A stretch of DNA of 64,000 nt from Trichopria drosophilae (taxonomy: Eukaryota > Arthropoda > Insecta > Hymenoptera > Diapriidae). The DNA lies in the NCBI GenBank assembly GCA_030407085.1, contig CM059582.1, forward strand, positions 14,675,501 to 14,739,500, read 5' to 3'. A model generated the notes under the pieces. It ran no database searches, was not told where the DNA came from, and saw only the letters and a list, made by a program, of their open reading frames with translations. A program made the translations under genes and the position numbers. This document shows positions 24,901 through 39,900 of this stretch, one piece after another. Positions within the stretch are counted from its first letter, which is position 1; every line of letters begins with the position of its first letter.

Positions 24901-27900
24901 TTGATTCTTTCGACAATGGATTCGACATCCGTTCCAGTTTCCTTTTCAGCATTGCCCTTGACACCTTGAACTTTGTAGCTACCGTCGGGTTGCTCTTCCA
25001 AAACAACAAACGTCACTTTCTTCGTATGTCCTTGAATCGAAGGTTTAGCTACTTCTTCTAATTTTCCATCATCTTTTTGACGGATAACTTCGTAGTCGGC
25101 GCCTGGTGGAACAACTCCCTTAGTAAGTTCATCAAAAATCGACTTTAATGGTTTCGGCGTCGTTGTCGATAGGTGGTTCATTAATTCAGGAAGGGATGAA
25201 AGTCCGTTTGGAGCATGTATGACCTGAAGCTTCTTACCATTTGGTAAAACGAGATCGCGGGTGGTTACGTTTCTTTGACGGTCATCACCGTTCGATTGTG
25301 CAAGAGCAATCTTTAGTTGCTTCAGCAGAAGCTCCCTTTCCGAAGCAACTGAATTAGATGAACTCCTTGACCTAGTGGCTGGTTTCTCCGTTTGATAAAT
25401 GACTTTCACCTGAGGTTTTGACTTTCCGGAGGAAACCAACTGACTTTGCTGAGTTTCAATTAAACTAAGAAGATCCTTAGGAACATCGGAAGGAGTCTCT
25501 TCAATCCTTTCTCTTCGGGATTTTCCGGCATGGCTGGTAGGTTTTGGAGTTGTTGTGAATTTTTTTTGATGAGTTGCAATCGCTCTTAGGAAGAGATCGC
25601 TCTCAGCTGGAGTGATTCGCCTTGAAGTAGGGGACGGAAGAAGAACTCCTGGTGAAGTCGAGCTCGACGGTATTGCTGTAACGCTCGAAGATGGCAAAAC
25701 GGTTGATGTTAACTGATGTAATTTCTGAAGTCTCAAAAGTTCTTGTTGGCGACGAAGTTCTTGCTGTTCCAATAACAACTCTTCTCTTTGCCTCTGAAGG
25801 ATCTCAAGTTCACGTTGTTTTTCATAATAGTCTTGGAGTTGTAAATTTTGACTGTCGGTTAAATATCTACCGGTATTGACATCTCGATAATTTTGATTGG
25901 TTGGTACTTGTTGATAGTTATTAGATGTTGCGTAAGTATTATACTGCAATGGCGCTTTTGTTGTTGTTTGATATGTGGGCCTAACCGTAGGTAGAAAGCT
26001 TTGATTCAATTGTTGATTGATTTTATCTTGTTGGTGCAGAATTTGTTGTTGAACGACGCTCAATTGATCTTGGATTTGTTGTTGCTGCTTTTTTCTGTCA
26101 ACTTTATACCTCGCAAGTGAGGGAAAGGGGGTGCTGGGGCCTGCGCCTGGCTGATCAGAATAATATTGGCTGGCTTGTTCTTGTGGCGTGAAATTTGGTT
26201 GATGTTGTTGAACATCACTTAAAATTTGCGTTTGCTGAGATGCTGACAGACGAGGCCGTAAGTCGATCGGTATACGGGACTGAAACTGAATGATTAAAAA
26301 ATATATTAAAAGTTGTACCATAATATAAAAATGAATTATTTATAAAATATAAAAACTATTATTAAATGGATTGATACAACTAAATGTTATCGCTTTCTTT
26401 CATTAATTGCCTGAGTTTGTTACCGGAAACGATTCAAGATACAATTAATCATTATTTATGGCAGGTGCAGTGTCGTTCACAGAATGTAAAATGCACGCGG
26501 TAGTTCAGATGTGCAAGAATTATCACATGTTTACGCTTGCTTCGCAATTTCGCGTTATTAGCGATTGATTAATTTCGACCAGCGGATCTTCATCGATAAC
26601 TGTAAATCCAAGCGAAAGTGACTGTTAAGCAATAGAACAAGTATCGAAGATTGCGGAGATCCGATGCACTTTATTGCACGTCCTTGCATGGAGCGCCGCA
26701 ATAAATCTCTTAGACATTCAGACTCGAACATTCGAATGGTTCAGCGGGATGCGTAATAAGGAAGTGCTGGGAATATCATGATTTCTGTGCTTTTCACGTA
26801 CACATGACCCCAGAATTAATTACACCTATTATTCGACAATTCCGAACTTTCTGATCCAAATTCGATTAGCAAGTAAACATGTAATTTGTTTTCGACCCAT
26901 CTTAATAGTCAATTTCATCCTAAAAGATGCATGTCAAAACATCTTATGAAACTGGAGAAAGACGGGACATCAAAAGTTGTAACAAGTAAATCGTTCTATT
27001 CCTCCGTTTTATTGCAAGTTAACAAATAGTCCAATTTAATAAAGTTTCATCGTAATTTTGCATAATGATTTATCTGGGAGATCTCATAGTGGTCGCATAT
27101 ATGTGTCAAAATTAACGTGTGAAGAAAAGGTTACAAATGAAATTGTTTAAACGGTGACGAAACCACCTCGTCTCTCGAGACTGCGCAGGATGATTCAGGT
27201 CCCCTTTTTTCGCGCTAGAAAGTTGTGCTTCTCATCAGAGTAATGCATATACATACCACATGCGGTGTAACAATGGTAAGAGCGTCCCGTAAATTCGCAT
27301 CAACTCGCACCGAACGATGAGCACAAAGTGTTGAAATAACGCGGATGCCGGATGCGGGAAACCATATGGCAATGTAGCTTTTTAAAAACATTTTAATAAT
27401 ACCAAGTTCGTGATGTCAAGATTGTTATTTTTGTTTCATTTAGGTTTGGAATTCTAGTGAGGTCACTGAACTTCTCTAGTTTTAGAATACAAACAAATTT
27501 GTTTGATGCAGTTATTAAAAGTTTTTCTGGATGGAACTAATGTATCTTCACAGATTTTAAGGCTGGGGAACAATGTTCCGAAAATCAACATACCGAAAGG
27601 CCAAAATTTCGATATAGCACGGCTCCAGGGTGATGTTTTTCACTTTATCTTTGAAAATTTGGTAAACAGAAAGCTAATTAAAATATCTTGGATTCACGCA
27701 ATATCGAAATTTTAGCCATTCGGGGTTTTGATTTTTGGAACTTTGTTCCCCGGCCGATTTTAAAAATTGATCTGCAATATTGTTTCGTTCCTTGGCAATT
27801 TTGGAAATGAGGTTGTCTAATGAGGAAAAGATTCCATCTTTTGTTTCCTGCACCTTGTTCTCCTTTCATCTATTTCCTACGTGTCTTATATTTACTCTTC

Positions 27901-30900
27901 TTCTGCCTATTTTCCGCCTTCCTCTATTTCCCTCTCCCTACTCTAAATATATATTAGGGCATAAGAAAAACGGGAAGATATGCGGATCATTTTGCAAGTT
28001 TTCAGTAAAAAAAAACAAAACAGAGTCGAACATGTAAGTTTCCTGAGCTAACTCTTCATATATGCTTCGAAAACAAGTAAAAAAAATTTTTGTTGAAAAG
28101 TGGGACCAATTTTTTCTCTATTCTGGAGAATCTATGATTATTGCATCGTTTTATGAGCTTTTGATTAATAATAGTCTAAATAATCCGAATTGCAAATGAC
28201 AATTTAGTGGAAAAAATACAAATTTTGCTCAGTTCCTATGAATCTATGATTGTGTGTTTTTGTGTAAGTTTCTGATAAAAAAAAATCACCTAAATCCTCC
28301 AAATTTAAAACGACTGTAATTCGTAAAAAAAAATTATGTCATGACATGAAAACAAAGAATAACTCCAAGTGTTTCTTAATGTTCTGAAACAGATTCAAAC
28401 TTCTCTAAGTTTCTAGAGTTAATTGTATATACGATTGTAATTCACGAATTGTAAGTCACGTTTTCCACTAAGCAAGTTTTCAGTAAAAAAAATAGCTATA
28501 TCCCCCCCCCCTTTCACGAATAATCTACTAAAAAAAATGACCCGAAAAAAAACAAACTAGAGCTCTAAGTGTTCTGAAACAGATCAGATTCCAACTTCTG
28601 AAAGTTCATTATGCGAATTGTATATACGCTTCGAAAAAAAAACGAATAATGAGACTAATTATTTCCTCCCTCCTACAAAATCCATGATTAGCGCGTCACT
28701 TTTTTCGTCAAGTTTTTGGTAAAAAAACCTAGCCTAAACCCTCCAGTTTCAAAAAGACTCTAATTAGTAAAAAAAATGATGTAAATTAAAAGCGAACTAT
28801 AACTCAAATGTTTCTCAATGCTATCGAACATATAAGATTCCTGGGCAAATTATATACGTACTTCGAAAAAAAAAAATTTTGGTAAAACAAAAAGACTTAA
28901 TTTCTCCATTTCTCAAATCTTGGATTAGCGGGTCTTTTTGTAAATTTGTGATAAAAATTGTCAAAATGCTCCAAATTGGAAAACATTCAAGTTACTATTA
29001 AAAAAAAAAAAAAAAAAGAAAAAACGTATGAGGTAAACCGATTAACTATAACTACGTCTAAGTCTACGAACACCGAACCTCTCTAACTTTCCTGAGATGA
29101 ATTTATATACGCTTTGAAAACAAAGTTAAAAAAATTTGTAAAAAAAATCAATTGGATCAATTTTTTTCCAATCTTCGGAATCTATGAACAGCGCGTTTTT
29201 TTCGGTAAGTTTGAGGTAATAGAAGTCACCTAAATGCTCCCTCCAAACTGGACTTTAATTAGTAAACAAAAAAAATATTACGCCATATCGCAACTGTAAC
29301 TGTGCTTCTCAATTCTCTAGAACAAATTTGAACTTTTCTAAGCTTCCTGAGCTCATTTGATATACGATTCGAAAGAAACATAGAAAAACTAGAAATTTAG
29401 TAAAAATCTAAATTTTTTCCTCAAGTCTTCAGTTTGTAATTAAAAAAATCACCTAAATCCTCCAAAAACCAACTTTATTTATTAAACAAAAAAAAAAAAT
29501 AAAATTATGTCATGAAACGAAAATAAACTAAAACTCCAAGTGTTTTACAGTACTATTGAACAGAATCCAACATTTAAGTTTCCTGCGTTAATTTTTTATT
29601 CACTTCAAAAAAGGAAAAGGTAAAAAAATGGGACCAATTTTTTCTCCATTCCGCAGAATCCATGTTTACCGCGTCACGTTGACAGTTTTCGCTAAAAAAA
29701 TAGCCTAAATCCTCCAATTTCAAAAAGACTCTAATAAGTGAAGAAAAATTATGTTGTGAACTGAAACCAAACTATAACTTCAAGTGTTTCTCAATGCTAT
29801 CGAACAGAATCGAGTATTTAAGTTTCCTGGGCTAATTTTGTATACACTTCGAAGAAAATGGGATCAATTGTTACTTCATTGCTCAGAATCTAGGATTAGA
29901 TTTTTTGTAAACTTCATATAAAAATAACCAAAATGCTCTACATAGAAAAAGACTCCAATTAGCAAAAAAAAAAAAAAAAATTATGACGTTAACCGAGCTA
30001 CACGGTAACTACAATTGTTTCACAATACCCTCGAACAAATACGAACTTCTCTAACTTTCCTGAGATGATTTTAAACACTTCGAACAAAAAAAATTGAACC
30101 AATTTTGTTTCCATTTCTCAAAATCTATAATAGTCTTTTTATAAGTTTGCGGTAAAACAAGTCACCTAAATCCTCCAAATTGGACTCTAATTAGTAAAAA
30201 AAAATTATGCCGTAACGTAAATGTAACTATGTTTCTCAATGCTCTCGAACAGATTCTAACTTTTCTAAGTTTATTGAGCTGATGTTTTCTGTCGACTTCT
30301 AAGAGCTCAACATTACAGTATATATATTTTTTTATTTGAAAGTTTTTTTTCCAATTTTTCTTTTTATTTCCTTTGGCAACAATAAAGAAGCATCATCGTT
30401 ATATCGACAAGGAATTGGTGTTCTCATCATCAGGCCTTTTATTTCGCGCACGAGATTTGCTTACCCTCTCACTTTCTCTACTTGGAGTACATAAATAATC
30501 GGAGTCATACAGGTGGCGAATGCGCAGTATAAAAAGGTAGTAAACCGCGCACGGTGCTTCCGAGGCACCAATTATTCGCATGATATGCGTTCGGATACCT
30601 GCACATACACAACACTTTCAACCAAAGTCTGATTATAGGATGCCAATCATTAAGTAGCTACAGATGAGCCCATCGCGTATCTCCGATCCGGTATCAATCC
30701 GTGTCTTACGAGTAATTGAATTTCACGTGCTCTTAATTCGAAGCAACGTAGTAATTGCATAATCGTTACATTGCTGCATTTCACTTAATAGGTGATATCT
30801 ATCTGTTCTTAATTGATGTTATCACCTTGTCGACACTCGGTAATTTAAAGAAATGAATTAAAATATGCACGAAGGTAAGATTAAAAATTGGAAAGTTTAC

Positions 30901-33900
30901 TTTGCATATGTTCCAACATCCATAATGCAAATTAAAATATGTATAATATGTAAGTAGAAGCGGATCTCGTGAATATCGCGCACGTGCCTAATCGCTCAAA
31001 ATTATTCTTCATTTAAATGAAGATGACGGTGAAAGTACGATTATGCCATTAAAACTTTTCCTCGAAAATTAGAAGCGACCTATGGTACCGTTAATGAGGA
31101 ATGAAACCTTAGCAATGGATAAAGTTTCGTCTGCAATTGGCTGAGCATGTAGACTCATCATGACTTTAGATCAATTGGTGGTTCGTCAAAATACGACTTC
31201 CTATTGTAAGAAGAACGTAGCATTCATCTTCCTACGTAAGCTTTTACTGCTTGATCCGATGTAAACATCTGATTGTTACATGTCGTACGACATTCATACT
31301 TTCAAGAAAATTGATGAGAACAGGTTGAACGAGGTACTCGGGTCATTGTGTCTTCATTAATTTCAATTTGTGGTAATAAGTCTCAAGATCAAGGGCACCC
31401 ATTAATCATTTAAATCTCTGCGTTAGTAAATAAAAATAAAATATTTGTTATTCACAAGTTTTTAGTACAAAGCAAGTTAGTTACAAGTCGAAACTAGAAA
31501 AAATCGGATTAAAATCTTGAAATCTTGTCCCAATGTCTAAAATGAGAAATGGACAAAACAGAAAAAGGTTGGGTACGAATAAATTGAGAAAGCAATGCGG
31601 AAAATACACTTTGGGAATCAGTGTCAACCATTGACTCGACTTATCTATACTTCTTTCCGCCTGTTTAACTGTCAGTCAGATCGTGAAGATTTTGTCGGTT
31701 CGATAACTTGACAAAATATTAAGCAATCTATAGGAAATTATAGATTTATGTTCATTTGCCTGAAAACTTGGATCTATGCCAGTGGGCGAGATCGGATGAT
31801 ATGAATTGCAATGGGTGTGGTTTGTTACATGGGAGTACGGAATGCTTCAGTAATGCTAAATATAATTTGCTTTGAAACTCGATATTTTGTAATCGAACAT
31901 TTTTTATACTTTTAAAAGGATTAAGCTTTTACCAAATACTTTAATGTATGTACTGTTACGTTGTAGTTCTGTACTTTATATTTCGCACAGTTAAGAATTA
32001 CGTCAAGGGAATTGTGTACTAAATAAATTAAATTCTCGACATGGACTTTGGTGTTGCCAATAATTTACATGGAATTAATGGTCAATAAAGGTATTCCTGT
32101 ATTCACATTGTTAATTTTTTGACGGGTGTAAAATATTTAATGTAGAAAAAGTCGTGGTAGTAATGTTATTAAGAACTGACAAATTGTTAATTTGATGTTT
32201 CGATTTTCAAATATATATCATATACTTTTATTATATGATAATAAACAAAAAATGGATAAAGTTCAAGAAAAAAAATAGTTAACAGAACCAATGAAAAAAG
32301 GTAGAAATGGTTGTAATACTAATAACCTCAAAGTTGTCGTTGATGGCATATGTGACTTTTAAAAATTCAGATTACTGAAAAATACAGCGTGCAATAACTA
32401 TTTTTACTATAACAAGTAAACGGCACGATGTCATAGGAGTGCGGGTCGAAAAGCCGACAAATCAAAATAACGACAGGTCGAAAAACCGATAGTCAAAAAA
32501 CCGACACTAAACTAAACTAAAATTGAATGCTAGATACTTAAATTGTCATTTATTGATTTGTCGGTTTTTTCACCATCGGCTTTTTAACTTGTCGCAATTA
32601 TGACTGTTGGCTAGGGGTGCGGTCGACAAAAAACACTGTCGGCTTTTCGAGTGTCGGTTTTTTACCTGTCGGATTGTTGGTTTGTCGGTTTTCGACTCTC
32701 ACCCACAGCTTTTCGATTGTCGGCTTAATGATTTCGACTCATAATTGCAATTAACTAATCAATGTTTAACTACTAAAAAGTTACTAATTGATTATAAACA
32801 ATTCTAGTAATTTAAAAGAAGCAATTGAGTATATTAAAATAATCTTTCGAAACAATTTTTAATTAAATAGTGACTTCTTAGTTTTGGAATTAGTAGTTTT
32901 GAATTAAAGCATTGTTAATATTCAGGTTGTACAATAAAAACAAAAGAAAAACAATTGGACTTACTACAATGGAATAAAAATTAGCGACCAAAACAATAAA
33001 ATAATAATAAAAGAATTAGTTTACCTTTAAAGTTCAATAACTTCTACCCATTACGTGACGATAGAATTTAAACCTACTTACCGATTATTAATCTAAGTAA
33101 CCTTTTAAAACAATTGTAATTGTGACTAATTTGGACTACACGATATTCTCTACAATTATTTAATTAAAAAGTTTATTCATATATTAAATACATTAAATTA
33201 TCGTTTCGATCGCGGGAAAGAAAGAGAGAGTTCGTCACCTAGCAAAGGAGGAGAAATTTTTTCCTGCATAGAAAATGATCCACGTACTTAATGCTGAACT
33301 GCCTCGGAAGCGATGCATTATATAGCGGGTGTGCAAAAGTCTTCAGCGATTTGAATATTCAACGACAAAATGTAAAAAATTGGATATTTCTTTTCTTTAA
33401 TTGTTTATAATGAACATTGTTCTGTGTGATGAAAAGAAAAGTTTTGGAAATTTGGAGACTGTAATAACATTTTTCAGTAACAAATGCTTTTTTGAAACTC
33501 CGGAAATCTTGACAGTCTTTCAAAACTGTTCAATTAAATTGAAATTCTTAATTATCATTTTTAATTTTTTAGTAATATTTCAAAAAAAATTCCTGTCATG
33601 TGTCGTGAAAGTTTGAGTGTATACATTGGAGCGGTTTTTTAATGTATCAAAAAGTTTTCGTAATTTTTAAAGAAACGGAGATTAAGAAATAAAATAATTG
33701 TAGACAGATTACTCCCTGCAATTGGCATTTTGTAAAAATCGGTCTTCAAGGAACCCTTTTCAGGTGTATATGGTCAGATCATGTTCATCGCTGTGTATAT
33801 AATTTCTTGGCAAAGAGTAGGATTAATCATAATTTTGAAGTTTATTTATGGACCATTTTTGATAAATTCACTAATGAGCAAGTTTTTTATTCCTGAAATT

Positions 33901-36900
33901 CCTGATATTAAAGCCATTATCCCTCTATCGCCCCTAGCGGGTGGGGTGGAGGTTTGTGTTAGATGTCATAAGATAGCTCTTTTAAAATCGTTGAATACAT
34001 ATATCTTTTTATTTTTTTTATTCGATATTTTTTTTTTCGAGTTATTCGACTGTTTTCATACTTTTTGAAGACCCTGTATATCACATTTTCACTTCATCAC
34101 ATTTAAAATCAGGATTAGTCACACCTTGCTATGATGCTGGTCCACATTTTGACCGAAGTGTCTTTTGCATATGAAATTTTCTTCCCGGAAATGATAATGT
34201 ACAATCATACGAATATAACAAGACCAAAATCAAATTATTTTGTCAGGCCTTTTTTTAAAGAATCATGAAAAACTTTTAAAAAACTAATTGTTTCTGAATA
34301 TTTTGCACATTACGCCAAAATAGCTACAGACATCGAAAAAAACATTGGATAAATTTTGTAAAACCTAAAATTTAATGTGTTATAAATGGTCTGCCTTCAA
34401 AACTTTAAGGGGGACAGCGCTCGATAATACTCAGTTTACATATGAGACGTCAAAAGTTCATACAAAAGTCAAATTTAGTATGAATTTTCTGGAATTTAGA
34501 AGTTGCCCGGACTTGAAATTTGGGATAAGAATGCAGAACAAATGAAAGTTTATGATGATAGCTTACTGGTGAAAAAATATGAGATTGAGCATGATCTTGA
34601 GATATGGGGATTCAAAGGGGCATTTACTGCAAAAATTGAGTTTTTGGAAAATTTGAACAAAAAATATCTCTTGTGAATTTTTCGTAAAATGTATATTTTC
34701 GGAGATAAAAAGGCCAAATTTTCAAAAAAATGCAATTTTCGCAGAAAAATCCCCGATTCAAATCCCTACATCTCAAGAATTTGAACATCAAAAATTTTTC
34801 TTTACCATATATATTTTTACTCCAAAAAACTGGCGAATTTTTTATACTTTTTAGAGTGGTTTTTTGTCTGATATATTTTTTCAGTAACTGTAGCGATTTT
34901 TGCGTGAAATGCGTCAATATGAGTAGCTGTTGCTGTGATATAATTGCTCCTCAGAATATGATACATGAATGCCCTACACCAGTAAAAAGTATGAGATACC
35001 GAGACTGGAAAGAAGAAGCTATCAGCTTTTGGTAATGGGATAATCACAGCCAAGTTTATGACCGAAATCATTTTTCATCAATATATCAAGTTTTTCGGGT
35101 TATCGCTGTACAATTTTCCTCTTTTTTTCTATTGTGTCTAGAAACTTTTCTTTTGCTGTCCTGATTTACAGCAATTCGCTTTCGTTGTATATTATTATAT
35201 AGTACGCTTCAAATATTAGTTTTTTTTTAGATTTATGCAACTTTATAGGACTGTGCCACATAATATTTGTTTAGGTTTGTCTTCTCTTTTTTATTTTGAT
35301 GAAATTTCTTCTTATGTCTACATTATCTTTCTTTGTTTCTATTATATTTCTTCATACTTTAGCACGTTGTCATTCCTCTCCTTTTTTACTAAAAAGAGTT
35401 TCAAGGATTTTTAGTTGTTTGTACTTGTATTTATTTACATTGTTCTTCCTGCCTTTTCCTTACAAATACAACTCAAATATTTTCAAGCGGTTATTGCTTT
35501 CTTTTCTCTCTGCCTTAGTTTTCCGCTCTTTGTTAGTTTTTTTTCTATACTCTGCACTATGCGGAAAATATAAGAAAAATGACGAATGTTTTCCGAAAAC
35601 TCTTACTTAACCTAGGCGGCATGGTGGTCACCACTACTGTCCGCATATATCTTTTCACATTTTCAACAATAGAAATTATATTTGTTTAATTATAACGTTC
35701 ATTTTTTGTTATTTATGGAACCAAGTCTTTGATTAACCAAATAAAAAAACCTATAATGCAAAATATCAGCAATTCCCAAACTACACAATCCGTCCAGGGA
35801 TGCCCTGAGGAGCTCCTAAGGACGTTCAAATGTCTGCTTTTGGTTTTCTGGAGCTCCTGGAAATCCCAAAATTTTATATATTTAAGAAAAAGATTCATTA
35901 TGTGGCATTTTCTAAAGATTTAAATGATTCGTTCGGTGTAAGCCTTCCTGACATCACTGATTATGAATCCAAAATTCGGGGGACCAATTTATCTATGTCC
36001 AAATTTTTCAGTTTAATTGTAAGTGTGTCTTTTTAGTGTTTATAAAAAAGCAAACAATTTAAGTGAAACTAGATATTCGTAACATTATCCTCACTGATAA
36101 TTCCAGGCAGCGCTAAGAATTCGCAAATTACATGAAACAAAAAATGTTGGTAAGATTTCAAGATAAGAGAGCCTAAAAACCGATGAGTTCAAGTAGAACA
36201 TAGTGATTTTCGAATCACACGTCTGTCATATTGTATCCGCAATTTTGGATGTCTGAAAATGAATGTCAGATTCCTAATCAGAGACCAAAACAAAAAACGT
36301 GTAACGCGATTCAAACAAAATTTAGTAATTTGGGTCAAATTCGTCCTCCATGTTTGATTAGCCATTATGAATTTCTGAAAACGAATTTCAGATATATAAT
36401 TTACACGGGAAAAGTGACTGCAGTTATAGGCTTTTAACTAATTGCGGACGTTTCTGTGTTAAGATCAAAAACTTTAATTAGAGACATATTCATTCGGCGA
36501 TCATCGGCAATATTCGGTAACTCCAGTCTCGATAACCAACAAAACCTATTCTGTTCAAGTTTTCAATAGCTTCTTCAGATTTCAGCAGTATAATATTGGT
36601 TATTTTTTGAAAACAAAAGTATAGAATACTATAAGCGAAAGATGCAAACTTTGCACTACATCTTAATTTAAGAAGATCTAGAAGCGGTACATCCTTTTAA
36701 ATATGATAATTAAAATTTTTTCTTCTCTGACTCTTTCCTAAGTGAAAAATCTCTTGTTAATATGTTCTAAATATGACATAATGCATGCATAACGCATTGA
36801 ACTTCGACTGGGGATTCAAAACAAGTTGAGATATGAATAAAAATAAATTACATTAAGCTATAATATAACATAAAACAGGTTCTACTACTTGCATTTTCTT

Positions 36901-39900
36901 CCTTATCATTCTTAAAACTTTCATGTTGTTTACTAATACAAAATTCATTGCAATGTGAAGGATATTTTCATTGAATGGGTTATTTAAATGATCCTCAATT
37001 TCAAAAACTCGCACCCCTATTATGAATCCCAGTTTTATTTGGTATAAAGTTTATAGGTCGCTGATAACGCATTAGCTGTAAAGTTTTTAAATTAAGTGCT
37101 AATATCGCATACCAAAATAAAAAAATAAAATTTTGTTGTATTTTGATTTTAGTGGTTTTGGAGTATTTTACGGGTTGTCGAAAACTTAGATAACTTCTGG
37201 AATCTGAGTGAATTCCAGACGATCGATGAGATATAGTTCAAGGGACGTAGACATTTTTTATTTCTTCATTAAATAGTTGTTATTTTAAAAGACTGACATT
37301 GAAGCCATTTTGATTTTTGAAAATTAGTCACCAAAAGCTTAACCCACGGCCTTTTAAAAACTCCTACGTATTAAACAGCAGAACAATGAACCGTTTTAAA
37401 AATTGTTGTGGGACGTATTGGATCTCCCGTTTTGAAATTTGGAAATCATACATCGGATTTGTGAATAAATATACTGTTTTTACTTTCGTAACTCATATTA
37501 GTATCTTAAGAAAGCCAAGAACTCAAACAAAATCCATAATAAATTGTTCATAAATGGTAAACATTCAATATAACTTTGGCGCCCAACCAAGGATGAATCT
37601 GTCAAATTCAAGTTCCATTGACCTACGAGTGCCCTAGATGTTCTGGTTACAAAATATTCGAGAACCCTCGATTCTAGTCAAGTTCGGTAATTTTTATACT
37701 CTTCACTTTCTTTTTCTCCTTAAACTTTATTTGTTTATGTATGATATTACGTTTTCCAGTATTTCTGCACAGGGACCATACATTTCTTCTTCCGGAAGAG
37801 TTTGGTGAAACATTAGACATTAAGTACCGAACATACGGGCATAAGTAACAATGTAATATTGTTTATTCTCACGCTGCCTTACCTACGATGCACCAGAGAA
37901 ATTTATGTGACTCTCCGCTAGGGGACGAAACCATTACGTTGGTTAACCGCTTTAATTCCTACTTCATTAACGAAGAAAGATCTTTCCAAGATTTTGTTTA
38001 AGTTACCAGAAACGATTTACCATACTTTGATGGAAACGAAAACAATTCTAGAATAAATTACAAAAGCATATTACATAAATCCAGTTCGATAACAAAATCA
38101 TTCCAGAATTGGTCAATTGAGACGCAATCCGATCATTCACGAACAGAAATGTCTTTAATTAATTGAATATATATGTGCGAAAAGTATACAAATGCCAACC
38201 ATGTAATAAATTTGATCCTAACAATGTAAAGTACAGAATTTAATACCAAAATCTTATCTCCGCCATGATCGGCGCATACAAAAATAGCACGTGGGTGCAC
38301 GCGTGCGCGCGTTATGCGAGCATTGCCGAGTATTCTAGAAAAAGACGATAGAAAAGATCAGAACATAGAGGCGAACTTGAGAACATTGCCTTCTTAGAGA
38401 TCATGCATCGACCGGCCATAATGCAAACAATCTCTTTTTCCCACCCTTTTCTTCTCCCCGTTTTATTTATTTAAATTTCGTTACGAAATGTGTGTGCTGC
38501 GTGGGAGCACTCACCTTTTACCTTTTACTTTCATCTCCGTTCAAAAGACACATTTCTTCTATTTCTTTTCAGTGAAAGGTGACAGGGCGGCGAATTCAAT
38601 CACAAATTGTCTTCTCGCTTATGGCACAAATATTTCATGACTGAACGGATGTTTCGAAACGCCCTAGTATGTGCATATGCATGTTTCTGTATGCGTATTT
38701 AAGTTCCGGGAATGTATTTCACGACAATCGTCGCTTTAATCGGATTCCGAATGCTCATAAATGTTACATAAATTGCGGAACATTTGTTCCTCTGTGGTGC
38801 GATAATTGTGATACTGGTGTTCTCAGATACGTATGCGATGTTGCGTATATAATTTAAGAACCATTCTACATGTAATTAATGAATGATTGTGTACGGTACG
38901 TCAATGAGTCGAGTTTGTTACTTAAATTATCATTGTTTATTGTAGCTAAACTCCACTTGAATGGAGTTCAAGTAATTGTTGAGTCACTACCAGTGTCACA
39001 TGTCTTCGTTCAAACTCTAAAGTCTCTTGTTTTCATAACAACTTCAATTCAATGAATTTCACCTTGGTAAGTTAGAACTGAGCCGCCGACCTCAAAATTA
39101 AAATTTGACTTCATTATACTACATCGTAACGATATTTTAAATAAATTCGTAATTATGAATGATGGAGTCCCTATAACAGCAAATCATGTTTGTAAACAAA
39201 TATGTCAGAAACACAGTCCTCTCTCCGTAATTGTACTCCCAAAATATTCCGACATTGTTGTCAAGGGGCACTGTAATAAGAAAGGCACACTAGCCCATGC
39301 GTACGTATGTTCTATTAACAATTTCATACATGGAGAAGGGGAAGTAGGAACGGGATTGACAAACACGCAATTATGGGGGCATGAAGGGAAATTTTGCCCC
39401 AACCGGACAGCAATTACGGAGGGAGAACTGTAGTTGCAAGAGCATTTGACATTCGGCGCGGTGCATCGAAGCTGTCGAGTTTAGTCCTTCTTTTTTCCTT
39501 TGACGAGTGTCCCGTCAACTATCCGTACTTAAAAGAGATAAATTGGTGAATAAATTAAAATTAGTAAAGAATGGAGGGCCCTTCACTGTTTTAATATCAA
39601 TGGATTAGTTCGAATTTAGAAAATTGAAAATCAACTATCAATATTCAAGGAATATATCAACAGAATTTATCTGCATATATTTATTAATGTAAATATGTCA
39701 TCTTCACTGAAGATTACTGAATGTTGAACCCAGAACATTAATTATAGAGGAATTAAAAACAAATTAATTGCTATCTTGAGTAATCTTTATAAATTTACGT
39801 AAATCTACATCGAACGTCATAACTGTCATACAGGATAGTCTGCACATTTAATTAATTAAATAATTAATATACATTAAGCATTGAGCATCTCTTAACGGAA

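Noticed and set aside
30528..30537. TATAAAAAGG as a promoter in intron 1
   Set aside because: A good TATA match, but no initiator at the right distance and no coding sequence downstream; mentioned only as a possible island.
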